Positions 1-7,610 of a stretch of DNA of 11,307 nucleotides are shown piece after piece. The notes under the pieces were generated by a model. That model saw only the letters and a list, made by a program, of their open reading frames with translations, made no database searches and was not told the DNA's origin. This DNA comes from Syntrophomonadaceae bacterium (lineage in GTDB: Bacteria; Bacillota; Dethiobacteria; DTU022). Every line of letters begins with the position of its first letter. Position 1 is the first letter of the stretch. The stretch lies in the NCBI GenBank assembly GCA_007136055.1, contig SLHT01000292.1, positions 1-11,307 on the forward strand, given 5' to 3'. The translations under genes were made by a program, and so were the position numbers.

Positions 1-816
1 CGTCCCCTGGAAATGATTGAAGATATTTACCAGCTCGAAAATATTCTGCCCATGCTCAGGCAAAGCGGCGCTTTTACCATTTCCGACGAAGAATTAGATA
101 TTTTACAAGACAGAGCCGGGCGCCTGCATTCAGAAACCAACTACCCGCTGGTGGCCACAGGCGGCCCCCTTTTCTTTTCGCTTTACCAGATCGGCCAGGA
201 ACTTTTCGGTTATGAGAAATTTTTTACCTTTATGGCTTCAGAGCCTGAGTTGATGCACTGCTGGCTTGAATTTTTGACGGCCACCAGCATAGAGAGGCTT
301 GGCAAATACCTGAAAACTCTGGGTCCCTATCTAGATGTAATTATGATGGGTGATGATTACGGCCTGCAGAATTCACTGCAGATGTCTCCGCAGATGTTCC
401 GCGAGCTTTTTAAACCGTACCTGGTAAGGGTCTGCCGGGCGGTAAAAGAGTATGCCCCGGATATAAAAATATTGCTGCATTCATGCGGCAGTATCGCTCC
501 GATTATTCCCGATTTCATCGAGGCCGGAATTGATGCCCTGAACCCTGTTCAGGTTACTGCTGTGGGAATGGAACCTGCTTACCTGAAAAAGGAATTTGGA
601 AAAGAGATTGTTTTCTGGGGAGGCGGGGTCCGCACGCAGAGCACCCTGGTTAAAGGTTCGGTGGAGGAAGTTGCCGCCGAGGTTCGGGAAATGATCGATA
701 TTTTCAGTCCCGGGGGCGGTTACATATTTTGCCCGATTCACGATATTCAGGAAGAAGTGCTCCCTGAGAAAATCCTGGCCATATACCGCACGGCAAAAGA
801 ATATAAAGCGGGTTAA
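1..816 (+). CDS. UroD/MtaA-family methyltransferase-like protein, 5' end outside window
   Basis: The protein belongs to the uroporphyrinogen decarboxylase superfamily, which includes haem-pathway decarboxylases and cobalamin-dependent methyltransferases such as MtaA, MtbA and CmuA. The frame is open from base 1. The first ATG, at 13, gives only 267 residues against about 340-380 for the family, so the true start probably lies upstream. Numbered from that ATG, a His-X-Cys pair (H156, C158) in LLHSCGSIAP is followed by C240 in FCPIHD. This resembles the H-X-C-Xn-C zinc site of MtaA-type methyltransferases, which activates a thiol such as coenzyme M. The stretch around 171-181 (GIDALNPVQ) is the usual strand after that site. 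A corrinoid methyl-transfer role is therefore likelier than haem synthesis, but the substrate is unknown. The gene converges on the MDR gene with 61 bp between their stops and no clear terminator. Confidence 0.85.
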   Translation, partial: RPLEMIEDIYQLENILPMLRQSGAFTISDEELDILQDRAGRLHSETNYPLVATGGPLFFSLYQIGQELFGYEKFFTFMASEPELMHCWLEFLTATSIERLGKYLKTLGPYLDVIMMGDDYGLQNSLQMSPQMFRELFKPYLVRVCRAVKEYAPDIKILLHSCGSIAPIIPDFIEAGIDALNPVQVTAVGMEPAYLKKEFGKEIVFWGGGVRTQSTLVKGSVEEVAAEVREMIDIFSPGGGYIFCPIHDIQEEVLPEKILAIYRTAKEYKAG

Positions 817-877
817 TCAATAGGTTGCGGGCCGGACTGATTGCCCTGGTGAGCAAAATCTTTTGTTGTCCTAAATA

Positions 878-1888
878 TTAGTTGTTTAGATCTACAAGGG
901 TTTTAATGTTTGCCTGCGTTGATGTTGTAAATCCATCTTCTATAGAGCTGAGGGGTATTATCCTGGAAATTAGCGGTGTAAGATCCACCGATCCTGTTCC
1001 GATTAACCTCACCGCTTCCTTAAATTCTGCGCCCGTCTTTCCGAAGGCCGTTTTAATTTCTATTTCGCGTGTAACCAGGCTTAAAAAGTTTAGCTCTACC
1101 GGTTGATAACAGATACTGAGAACTGTCACCGCTGAACCTGCTGCCGCCAAATTACATGCTTCCTGGATCGTAGCGGGCAGGCCTGCGCATTCAAAAGCAA
1201 GGGCTGCGCCATGGCCTCCTGTCAGCTGTTTGACCACAGCATCCGGGTTTCCTTGCCCGGGGTCAATCAAGGTAGTTGCTCCCATCGTTTTGGCGATTGC
1301 AGCACGATCAGGGTTTGGTTCGATTACAAGTATGTTTTCAATTCCAAGCATTTTCAAGAGGCTTAAAACAATCAGGCCTATAGTTCCCGTTCCGATTATT
1401 AGAGCATTTTTAGCGGAATCTGTTTTAACCTTGTTTATAGCGTGCAGCCCTACGCTTAGTGGTTCAGCAAGGGCAGCTTGTTCAAGGGGAGTATGGTCAG
1501 GTAATTTATACAGGTTGCGGGCAGGAATAAGAATATACTCAGCAAGGGTGCCCTGGCCGGTAATACCCAGCCTGCACATATTTAAGCATTGATTCTCGAT
1601 TTCGTTGAGGCAAAAAGAACATGACCCGCAAATGATAATATTGTTTCCAGTAACCCGTTCTCCGGGAGACCAGCTGCTGCAACCCGGGCCCACCTCGCTT
1701 ACAATTCCTGCAAATTCGTGCCCTATTGTTAAATCCGGTTGCAAAAAACCGGTGTGGAAAGCATGCAGATCAGAGCCGCAAATGCCGCAGTATTCAACCT
1801 TTACCAGGATTTCACCGGGGCCCGGACGCGGCTTCGGTTTTTCAACAATTTCCAGTTTGCCGGGTCCATTAATAACTACTGCTTTCAT
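878..1888 (-). CDS. Zinc-dependent medium-chain alcohol/polyol dehydrogenase (MDR)
   Basis: This 336-residue cytosolic oxidoreductase has the normal length of the sorbitol/threonine dehydrogenase-like MDR group, which oxidises secondary alcohols to ketones with NAD(P). Catalytic zinc ligands are visible: C37 in CGICGSDLH, H57-E58 in GHEFAG, and E142 in AEPL. The structural zinc lobe has four cysteines (C87, C90, C93, C101). The Rossmann motif GTGTIG is at 166-171. An acidic residue at the end of the second strand (E190, VIEPNPDR) points to NAD rather than NADP. The ATG start has AAGGAG seven bases upstream. It is the last gene of the minus-strand block and begins 27 bp after the gltS-like stop, so the two are probably co-transcribed. 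The alcohol substrate cannot be told from sequence. A hydroxy acid or polyol intermediate of the same pathway is an inference from context. Confidence 0.93.
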   Translation of the reverse strand: MKAVVINGPGKLEIVEKPKPRPGPGEILVKVEYCGICGSDLHAFHTGFLQPDLTIGHEFAGIVSEVGPGCSSWSPGERVTGNNIIICGSCSFCLNEIENQCLNMCRLGITGQGTLAEYILIPARNLYKLPDHTPLEQAALAEPLSVGLHAINKVKTDSAKNALIIGTGTIGLIVLSLLKMLGIENILVIEPNPDRAAIAKTMGATTLIDPGQGNPDAVVKQLTGGHGAALAFECAGLPATIQEACNLAAAGSAVTVLSICYQPVELNFLSLVTREIEIKTAFGKTGAEFKEAVRLIGTGSVDLTPLISRIIPLSSIEDGFTTSTQANIKTLVDLNN

Positions 1889-1915
1889 TTATTATCTCCT
1901 TGAATGCTGTTCTGA

Positions 1916-3274
1916 CTAAAATTTACGTGGTCCTAAAAACTTAAATAATTTAAGCAGGACCAGTGATAATAGCATGGCGCCTGCATAAATCATGACGACA
2001 ACTTCAACACTCCAGCCCCACCAGAACGGGGCATGCATAAGCAGCATATAGCTTAAAACGAACGGGGCAGAAAAAATCGCCTGCACTCCAAGTTCGAGTG
2101 CTACAGGTGTTTCGAATTCCGGGTCGGCTATCCTGAGTAGAAGCAGGCCTGTAGAAACGTTACCTGTTCCAATTCCGTAAATGCCTACCGTTCTTTCCAG
2201 GCTGTATGCCCAGGTTCTCCTGCCCAGGGATACAACTAAAAAGGTGGTGAGCAGCCCGCTGGCCAGAGAAATTGTTATGATCGGAACAATATATTGCCAT
2301 ACGATAACCACCTGGATTGCCATAACCGTGGAGATAATCAGAAAATCAATGGACCATCCGGTTATCCTGCGCTGCACGCCCGGATCAAGCATGTAACCCA
2401 GTCCTATCCTGGTGATCAGAAACCTTATAAAAAGGGCAACTAAGACACCAAAGAAAAAGAAAAATCCCCACAGGCTTTGCGCTACTTCTTCAGAAATAAA
2501 AAGCCCGATACCTCTCACTAATAAGTAAGTCAGCACATAAACAAGGCCGACCAGGGCAGCGTGAAATGCCAGAGTGTCGGCATTGCCCGAATGAGTTGTC
2601 AATTCGCCGGCAGATTCTTTTTTCGAACCTTTTTGAATGATGCCCGATAAAAAATCTTGGGGAAGGCTTTTAGGGGCCTGGGCGGAATATCCCCTGCGGA
2701 TGCCCCAGTTTACCAAGGGAACCCCGACAAAGAAAGCAAAGGCGAAACCGAAAACTGCAAAAGAGAGCCCCAAAGTTGCGGCATATTCAAAGCCGAACTC
2801 TTCCCATACCTTTCCTATTGATAAAGCCTGGCCGGGCCCCTGGGTAAAACCGAGGGGAGCAAGAAACCCGAAAGTCGGATGCAGGTTATAACCCGTAGAA
2901 TTAAATAAAAAAACCAGCAGGGCGCCTACAATGGCCTGCATGGACATAATAACACCTGAAACCAGGCCCATCCAGGCCGAGCCTTTTACAGGGCTTATTG
3001 CAGGGTGTTTATCGTTCTGCACATTGGTAGTCAGGCCCAGGGAGATAAAGGAGATTGTGAACAGGTGGTAAGCAAAAGTTTCCAGCAGCGAGGTTGATAC
3101 ATTTACCAAACCTGTACTGATTAAGATCAGACCAATGCCACCGCCAATAAAGCAGCTGGGGATAAGAAATCTCTGGAAAAACTTTAAAGAAGAGCGAAGA
3201 AAAATTCCAAGCAGTAACATGATCGCCATAAATCCAAACAGTAAAAGCGGCTCAAAGGGAAATGGTGTATCCAT
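1916..3274 (-). CDS. GltS-like sodium/glutamate symporter (ESS family)
   Basis: This is a 452-residue inner-membrane protein of hydrophobic segments throughout, resembling GltS, which imports glutamate with Na+. The N-terminal half has the IPSCFIGGGIGL segment (about 38-49), typical of the first inverted repeat. A Gly-rich turn GFTQGPGQA (about 142-150) takes the place of the GltS GGHGT-type loop. A hydrophilic linker (about 191-232) separates the halves. The second half carries a matching Gly/Thr loop, GIGTGNVSTG, followed by RIADPE. It is somewhat longer than E. coli GltS (about 400 residues), mostly because of the linker and C-terminus. The ATG has a purine-rich site (AGAGGAGAGGA) five bases upstream. 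A 206-bp gap separates it from the SDR gene, so it may have its own promoter. Family assignment is firm. The substrate may be another carboxylate or amino acid, because the binding loops differ from true GltS. Confidence 0.85.
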   Translation of the reverse strand: MDTPFPFEPLLLFGFMAIMLLLGIFLRSSLKFFQRFLIPSCFIGGGIGLILISTGLVNVSTSLLETFAYHLFTISFISLGLTTNVQNDKHPAISPVKGSAWMGLVSGVIMSMQAIVGALLVFLFNSTGYNLHPTFGFLAPLGFTQGPGQALSIGKVWEEFGFEYAATLGLSFAVFGFAFAFFVGVPLVNWGIRRGYSAQAPKSLPQDFLSGIIQKGSKKESAGELTTHSGNADTLAFHAALVGLVYVLTYLLVRGIGLFISEEVAQSLWGFFFFFGVLVALFIRFLITRIGLGYMLDPGVQRRITGWSIDFLIISTVMAIQVVIVWQYIVPIITISLASGLLTTFLVVSLGRRTWAYSLERTVGIYGIGTGNVSTGLLLLRIADPEFETPVALELGVQAIFSAPFVLSYMLLMHAPFWWGWSVEVVVMIYAGAMLLSLVLLKLFKFLGPRKF

Positions 3275-3424
3275 AAGTTCCTCTCCTCTGCATCATTATT
3301 TGATAGCATTGCTCATGGTTGTAGCACTCAATAATTATTGCCTCTGTTCTGAATATATTAAATTCGCCTTCATTACTTTTGCTTCCTGCTGTTATTACAA
3401 AAGATTATTGGCAGCCCTGGTTTG

Positions 3425-3452
3425 CTGCCGTATATTTATAAAAACCCGGCAG
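3425..3452. repeat. Spaced inverted repeat in the SDR/gltS-like gap
   Basis: Perfect 6-bp arms CTGCCG and CGGCAG flank a 16-bp A+T-rich centre containing TATATTTATAAAAA. Read on the plus strand the right arm is followed by TCTTTTT, but no plus-strand gene precedes it and the loop is long for a terminator. On the minus strand it lies just downstream of the SDR stop and about 150 bp before the gltS-like start. An operator around an A+T-rich promoter core is one reading; a weak terminator is another. The rest of the 3275-3480 gap shows only the gltS-like ribosome binding site and no convincing -35/-10 pair. Confidence 0.35.
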
Positions 3453-3480
3453 TCTTTTTAGCCCTGTCTCGATAAGCTTC

Positions 3481-4332
3481 TTAAAATTTCGGTCTGCTGG
3501 TGGCGTTACCCAGCCCGTGGCCTCCTGAAATATTGATTACTTCTCCGGTCAGGTAATCAGAATCAGGTGAGGATAGAAATGTTACTAATGCAGCAACATC
3601 CTCAGGTGTCCCCAGGCGTCCCAGCGGTGTAGCCCCGGCAATCTCCTCTTTAAGCGCCTGAACAGAGGTTCCTTTAACCTGTGCTTCCATTTCCAGGCCC
3701 CATTGTTTTAACTCGGTTTCAATATCTCCCGGCAGTATAGCGTTAACACAAATATTAAAGGGAGCCAGTTCCAGGGCCATAGAGCTGGTCAGCCCCAGCA
3801 TGCCGGCCTTGGAAGCGCTGTAAGCATGCATCCACAGGGCGCCTCTCCTTGCAGCGCGTGAAGAGATGTTTACTATCTTTCCACCTCCCTTTTCAATCAT
3901 TAGCGGAGTGACTTCACGGCAGCATAAAAATGTACCGGTCAGGTTAACAGCCAATGTTTTATTCCAGGCATCAAGGGAAAATTGGGCCAGCGGAGCCGGG
4001 CCAGGGGAGCATCCGGCATTGTTAACCAGAATGTCGATCCTGCCGAAGGCTTCTTTAGCTCTCTTAACAAGGGCTTCAACTGATTCAGGGTCCGAAATGT
4101 CGGCAAAAAGGGGTAAAGCTTCACCTCCCAGGGAGCGAATATCACCGGCGACATCTTCTAGTTCATTGCCAGCACCCACCTTGTAGTTGGGAAAATCAGA
4201 AAAAGAAGTATCAATATCAGTTACAACCACCGAGGCTCCAGCCTCGGCCAAACTGCGGGCGCAGACACTGCCGATACCTTTCCTGCGTCCGCTACCGGTA
4301 ACCAGGGCAACTTTTCCTTTAAGCTTGCGCAT
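3481..4332 (-). CDS. Classical short-chain dehydrogenase/reductase (SDR)
   Basis: This 283-residue NAD(P)-dependent dehydrogenase belongs to the classical SDR family, related to 3-oxoacyl-ACP reductase/FabG-type enzymes. The cofactor loop TGSGRRKGIG is at 12-21, one or two residues longer than the usual TGxxxGIG. D39 after the second strand (VVVTDID) suggests NAD preference. NNAG is at 104-107, and the catalytic tetrad is present: N130, S157 or S158, Y171 and K175 (YSASK). A 20-residue insertion around 42-62 (FPNYKVGAGNELEDVAG) lies after the second strand and somewhat lengthens the protein. The ATG start has AAAGGAA about ten bases upstream and gives the expected N-terminus. It begins 66 bp after the ThDP-enzyme stop, and the spacer carries a structured element. 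It probably reduces or oxidises a hydroxy/oxo intermediate of the block's pathway (inference). Confidence 0.92.
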   Translation of the reverse strand: MRKLKGKVALVTGSGRRKGIGSVCARSLAEAGASVVVTDIDTSFSDFPNYKVGAGNELEDVAGDIRSLGGEALPLFADISDPESVEALVKRAKEAFGRIDILVNNAGCSPGPAPLAQFSLDAWNKTLAVNLTGTFLCCREVTPLMIEKGGGKIVNISSRAARRGALWMHAYSASKAGMLGLTSSMALELAPFNICVNAILPGDIETELKQWGLEMEAQVKGTSVQALKEEIAGATPLGRLGTPEDVAALVTFLSSPDSDYLTGEVINISGGHGLGNATSRPKF

Positions 4333-4352
4333 TATTTTAAATTCCTTTCTAT

Positions 4353-4399
4353 GGCAGGGAATCCCGATCCTTTACCCGATCAGGTTCGCAGCTGCTGCC
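4353..4399 (-). promoter_or_regulatory. Structured spacer resembling the 3' half of a THI-box
   Basis: On the minus strand the spacer reads GAACCTGATCGGGTAA, which matches the conserved 3' core of TPP riboswitches. The following consensus segment (roughly CCAGCGTAGGGA) and the 5' CTGAGA box are absent. The RNA can fold into a 7-bp stem, CCUGAUC with GAUCGGG (one G-U pair, 8-nt loop, plus-strand 4363-4384). An outer 5-bp stem, GGCAG with CUGCC, encloses it. The element starts at the stop codon of the ThDP-dependent enzyme and ends about 20 bases before the SDR start. It could be a degenerate or variant aptamer, a processing or attenuation hairpin, or chance. A functional TPP riboswitch is not supported by what is visible. 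Confidence 0.25.
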
Positions 4400-6054
4400 T
4401 AATTAATTTTCCAGGGTAAATCCATGCCCGCAAAACCTGATTCGGGGTCTGTCCTCACATTAATACAGGCGGGCAGGCCGCACTCCATTGCCGCATCTAG
4501 GGCCGGTTTCAAATCTTCAAGTTTTTCAACATGGGTTCCGAAGCCGCCCAGAATTGTCGCGATTTGATCGAAGCGGAGTGAACCCAGTTCGACCCCAACT
4601 GTGCGACCGTAATCGCGGCGTTGGCCCCGGCGGATCTGCCCCCACCCTCCGTCGTTGGCAATAATGGTGATAACGGGAATTTTATGGCGTACTGCCGTAG
4701 CAAGTTCCATGGCGCTGAATCCGAAAGCGCCATCGCCCGTAATCAGAACCACCGGTCTTGCGGGGTTGGCAAGCTTCCCGGCGATGGCGAAAGGCAGTCC
4801 CACTCCGAGATGCCCGAAAGCGCCGATCCAGATCAGGGAAGAAGGGGACAGAGCATCCATGGTCAAAACGGAAAAGCCGGCAATATCGCCGCCGTCGACC
4901 ACTAAAGAAGCATCATTAGGCAGAAGGGAGCGCAGCTCCCGGCATAGTAGCGCCGGATGGATAAACTCAGCTTCAGGGTCGGCTCCCTGTACAGCCGACT
5001 CGCGGGCCGCTTCACGCATCACCTTTATCGTGTCGGGCCAGTTGCTTTCTACCTGCATCTGTTCCGGTTTAAGCTCACCTGCCAGCTGTTCCAGGACTGC
5101 CTTGATATCGCCTGTCAGGCCGAAACTGGCCGGGCGGTTCTGACCAATTTCAGAAGGTTCGATATCGACGTGAATAGTATTAGTTGACATCTTTAAAAGC
5201 GGCGGTCGGCCGTAACCGACAGTCCAATCCAGGCGGGTGCCCAGGATTAGAGCAGCATCGGCCTGCATCAGGCCGATCGGGAAAAAGCCTCCGGCCAGGG
5301 GATGGTCTTCGGGAAAAGTGCCTCTGCCCATGTTGCGGGTATAGACGGGAATGCCCAGGGTTTCTGCAAAGTTTTGCAGCTCCGCCGATGCTCCCGACCA
5401 GAAAACCCCGCTGCCGGCCAGAATCACGGGCCGTCTGGCAGAAGCCAGTATTTGGGCCGCTTTCTTGATATCGCATCCTTCGGCGCAGGGGCGCGCTGTG
5501 CAGTAGTAAGCTGTAGGGAAACGCACGTTACCCGGGTCAGTTTTCTCATTCATAATATCGACGGGGATTTCTAAAAAGACCGGCCCGGGACGTCCACTTA
5601 CCGCCTGGCGGAAGGCGGAAGCCACGTATTCCGGAATTCTTTCCACCTGGTAAACCTGGCGGGCCCACTTGGTGAGCGGTCGCATCAATTCGAGCTGGTC
5701 TATATCCTGCATCGCTCCTATATCACGGCGGGCCAGTGAACTGCGTCCTCCAATCAGGACCAGCGGCACCCCGCTTTGAGCCGCCACTGCCATTCCCGGC
5801 AGGGCGTTGACCACCCCGGGCCCGGCCGTAACCACTGCAACGCCGGGCTTGCCGCTGTAACGGGCCCAACCTTCGGCCATGTGCACGGCTGCCTGTTCGT
5901 GATGTGTGTCGATAATGCGCACCCCTTCGGACAAACAACCGTCAAAAATTGGATTTATATGCCCGCCGCTCAAACTGAAGATCTGCTCAACCCCTTCATT
6001 ATACAAAGCTTTTGCTACCAGGCTGCCGCCTGGAACTCCGTCATTACCACCCAT
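4399..6054 (-). CDS. ThDP-dependent acetolactate synthase-like enzyme
   Basis: This 551-residue cytosolic protein is of full length for the thiamin diphosphate superfamily that includes acetolactate synthase, oxalyl-CoA decarboxylase, 2-hydroxyacyl-CoA lyase and glyoxylate carboligase. The three domains are in order. The N-terminal pyrimidine-binding domain carries the activating glutamate E53 in HHEQAAVH and the TAGPGVVN loop. A central Rossmann-like domain spans about 195-330 (LILGTRLDW, then VDIEPSEIG). The C-terminal pyrophosphate-binding domain has GDG at 440-442 and the metal-binding end of the motif at N467-D468. The second motif asparagine is Asp here, which can still ligate Mg2+. No regulatory subunit gene is adjacent, arguing against branched-chain amino acid synthesis. 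The ATG has AAGGAGG nine bases upstream. It follows SLC13 by 43 bp and precedes the SDR gene, so a catabolic carbon-carbon lyase or ligase is likely. The exact substrate is unknown. Confidence 0.88.
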   Translation of the reverse strand: MGGNDGVPGGSLVAKALYNEGVEQIFSLSGGHINPIFDGCLSEGVRIIDTHHEQAAVHMAEGWARYSGKPGVAVVTAGPGVVNALPGMAVAAQSGVPLVLIGGRSSLARRDIGAMQDIDQLELMRPLTKWARQVYQVERIPEYVASAFRQAVSGRPGPVFLEIPVDIMNEKTDPGNVRFPTAYYCTARPCAEGCDIKKAAQILASARRPVILAGSGVFWSGASAELQNFAETLGIPVYTRNMGRGTFPEDHPLAGGFFPIGLMQADAALILGTRLDWTVGYGRPPLLKMSTNTIHVDIEPSEIGQNRPASFGLTGDIKAVLEQLAGELKPEQMQVESNWPDTIKVMREAARESAVQGADPEAEFIHPALLCRELRSLLPNDASLVVDGGDIAGFSVLTMDALSPSSLIWIGAFGHLGVGLPFAIAGKLANPARPVVLITGDGAFGFSAMELATAVRHKIPVITIIANDGGWGQIRRGQRRDYGRTVGVELGSLRFDQIATILGGFGTHVEKLEDLKPALDAAMECGLPACINVRTDPESGFAGMDLPWKIN

Positions 6055-6097
6055 AGATAAAAGCCTCCTTCAATTTTCTACTCTTCTGAGCAGTTAT

Positions 6098-7537
6098 TTA
6101 CCATACCAGCGGCGCAAAAACTAAAAATGCTGCCGTTATTAGAAATGGGACAGCTAAAGTCAGAAATATACCGGCTTTAGCAAAATCTTTTATTGAAAAG
6201 TAGCCTGCTGCGTAAGGAATGACATTTGTGGGGCTGGAAGTAACCAGTATAAAAGCCATTGATGTGGCGATCGCTACAGGACCGGCTATGTACCAGGGGT
6301 CCAGTCCGAAGGTGGCCGCAAGGGCAATAACTATCGGAATAAGAATTACTCCCGTCACCGTGTTGCTCGAGAAAAAAACCTTCAGTCCTTCGACGATCAA
6401 AACAGCAAGAAAAATACGCAGGAAGGGGGCCAGGGTGCCAAGCGGAGAAAAAGCAAGCATGGCCAGCCAGCGGGCCGCCCCGGTTTCAAAAACAATCATA
6501 CCAAGAGATATGCCTGCAGCTATCAGGATGATACCGCCCCAGTCGATATCGCTCTGGGCTTCTTGCCAGGAAAAAATTTTCATTCCCGGTAGGAAAAAGG
6601 CCACTGCTGCCCCAAGGGCGACCACCTCGATTGGTATCGATATGCCGCTTACATGCTTCAGCAGGGGGTCGCCAAGCCAGAAGAGCACGGCCAGGGCAAA
6701 AATAACCAGAGCCTTCCACTCGGAGGCAGCTAATTTCGGCGGGATAGCGCTTATTTTGCTAACCGCCGGTGCGGCATCAGCAGAAATCTGCTCGGGTGGA
6801 AAAACGCGCACCAGGATCAGATAAGCCGGTGGCAGTATGAGCAGCGCTGCCGGAACTCCCACAATCATCCAGGTTAAAAAGTTGATCGGGATGCCGGCCA
6901 GTTCCCGCAGGTAGCCCAGGGCGACAATATTTGCACCGTTGCCAACGGGAGTCATGATGCCCCCGATAGCAGGTCCCCAGGCTACGGTAATGAGCAGCGC
7001 TCTTCCAAAATTGCTTTCCAGGGGTTTGTGTCCAACCCTTCTTAAAATGGTCACTGCCATAGGCAGCAAAATGGCGGCCACCGACATATTAACGATCCAC
7101 ATCGACAACAAAGCGCCCATGGTCATGAAAGCGAAGACAATTTTGCGGGGTTGAAAACCAACCCGGTCAATAATCACTGAGGTAAAGCGGTCGGCCAGGC
7201 CCGACCTGGTTAGCCCGGCAGATAAAGTAAGCACACCGATAAAAAAAATCACCACTGTACTGCCAAAGCCGTGACTAACAATCTGATCGAAGGGCGCCAG
7301 GTCAAAAATGTAGGCTAAAAGTATACCGAGTAATGCGGTAATCGGAAAGGGCAGTGCTTCTGTCAGCCAGAGAATAATAACAAAAAAAAGGACGGCCAGC
7401 GCTGCCTTGCCTTCCGTGGTCAGTGGCACCAGGCCTTCAGCTGTAGACAGAGGCTGTGGCAGCGGCAATAAGTAAATACCGAGCATTACCGCCGTGGCAA
7501 CAGTGACGGCAATAAAATTCTTTCTTTCATTGGCCAT
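6098..7537 (-). CDS. SLC13/DASS-family anion:sodium symporter
   Basis: This inner-membrane transporter of 479 residues has about a dozen hydrophobic segments and belongs to the divalent-anion:Na+ symporter family (relatives: SdcS, VcINDY, CitT). Its members carry di- or tricarboxylates, sulfate or related anions. Conserved features are the TEALPFPITALLG segment (about 59-71), the loop GPAIGGIMTPVGNGAN (about 188-203), an intact second SNT motif in FFSSNTVTG (about 388-396), and SSPTNVIPYAAGY near 434-446. The first SNT motif reads WIVNMSVA (about 147-154), so its Ser and Thr are lost. The ATG start at 7537 is preferred: AAGGGG lies 13 bases upstream. An in-frame TTG at 7549 would sit one base from that site. 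A consensus promoter ends about 34 bp upstream. It probably heads a unit with the ThDP enzyme (43 bp away) and the SDR, and imports their precursor anion (inference). Confidence 0.88.
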   Translation of the reverse strand: MANERKNFIAVTVATAVMLGIYLLPLPQPLSTAEGLVPLTTEGKAALAVLFFVIILWLTEALPFPITALLGILLAYIFDLAPFDQIVSHGFGSTVVIFFIGVLTLSAGLTRSGLADRFTSVIIDRVGFQPRKIVFAFMTMGALLSMWIVNMSVAAILLPMAVTILRRVGHKPLESNFGRALLITVAWGPAIGGIMTPVGNGANIVALGYLRELAGIPINFLTWMIVGVPAALLILPPAYLILVRVFPPEQISADAAPAVSKISAIPPKLAASEWKALVIFALAVLFWLGDPLLKHVSGISIPIEVVALGAAVAFFLPGMKIFSWQEAQSDIDWGGIILIAAGISLGMIVFETGAARWLAMLAFSPLGTLAPFLRIFLAVLIVEGLKVFFSSNTVTGVILIPIVIALAATFGLDPWYIAGPVAIATSMAFILVTSSPTNVIPYAAGYFSIKDFAKAGIFLTLAVPFLITAAFLVFAPLVW

Positions 7538-7570
7538 AACTCCAACCAAACCCCTTCAGCAATTACCATT

Positions 7571-7598
7571 ATTATAAAGCAGGTGAAAGAATTGTCAA
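7571..7598 (-). promoter_or_regulatory. Consensus sigma-A promoter for the SLC13 gene
   Basis: On the minus strand a perfect TTGACA (plus-strand 7593-7598) is followed after 16 bp by a perfect TATAAT (7571-7576). Transcription would start near 7564, giving a leader of about 27 bases that contains the AAGGGG ribosome binding site of the SLC13 gene. The -35 begins 13 bp past the stop of the dapA-like gene, so the promoter lies between two genes of the same strand. No terminator is visible between them, so read-through from the dapA-like gene may add to it. Confidence 0.75.
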
Positions 7599-7610
7599 AA
7601 TATAAGCTAT

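Noticed and set aside
817..877. Bidirectional terminator between the convergent UroD-like and MDR genes
   Set aside because: Only a 4-bp GGGC/GCCC stem is visible, with no adjacent T-run on either strand.
3301..3360. TTGAGT...TGCTAT as a promoter for the gltS-like gene
   Set aside because: The spacing is 17 bp but the -10 matches only three of six consensus bases; too weak to call.
4350..4400. Functional TPP riboswitch
   Set aside because: Only the ACCTGATC...GGGTAA core fits. The CTGAGA half and the GCGTAGGGA segment are absent, and the 5' half would have to lie inside the preceding coding sequence. Kept only as a low-confidence structured element.
4399..6054. Biosynthetic acetolactate synthase large subunit (ilvB)
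   Set aside because: No small regulatory subunit or other branched-chain amino acid gene is adjacent. The neighbours are transporters and dehydrogenases.
6219..6824. Long plus-strand open frame (201 codons) opposite the SLC13 gene
   Set aside because: Antisense shadow: low-complexity basic translation, no domain motif, no ribosome binding site, and the minus-strand protein is clearly real.
7538..7549. TTG start adding four residues to the SLC13 protein
   Set aside because: The AAGGGG site would be only one base from the TTG. The ATG at 7537 is the more normal start, though the difference is trivial.
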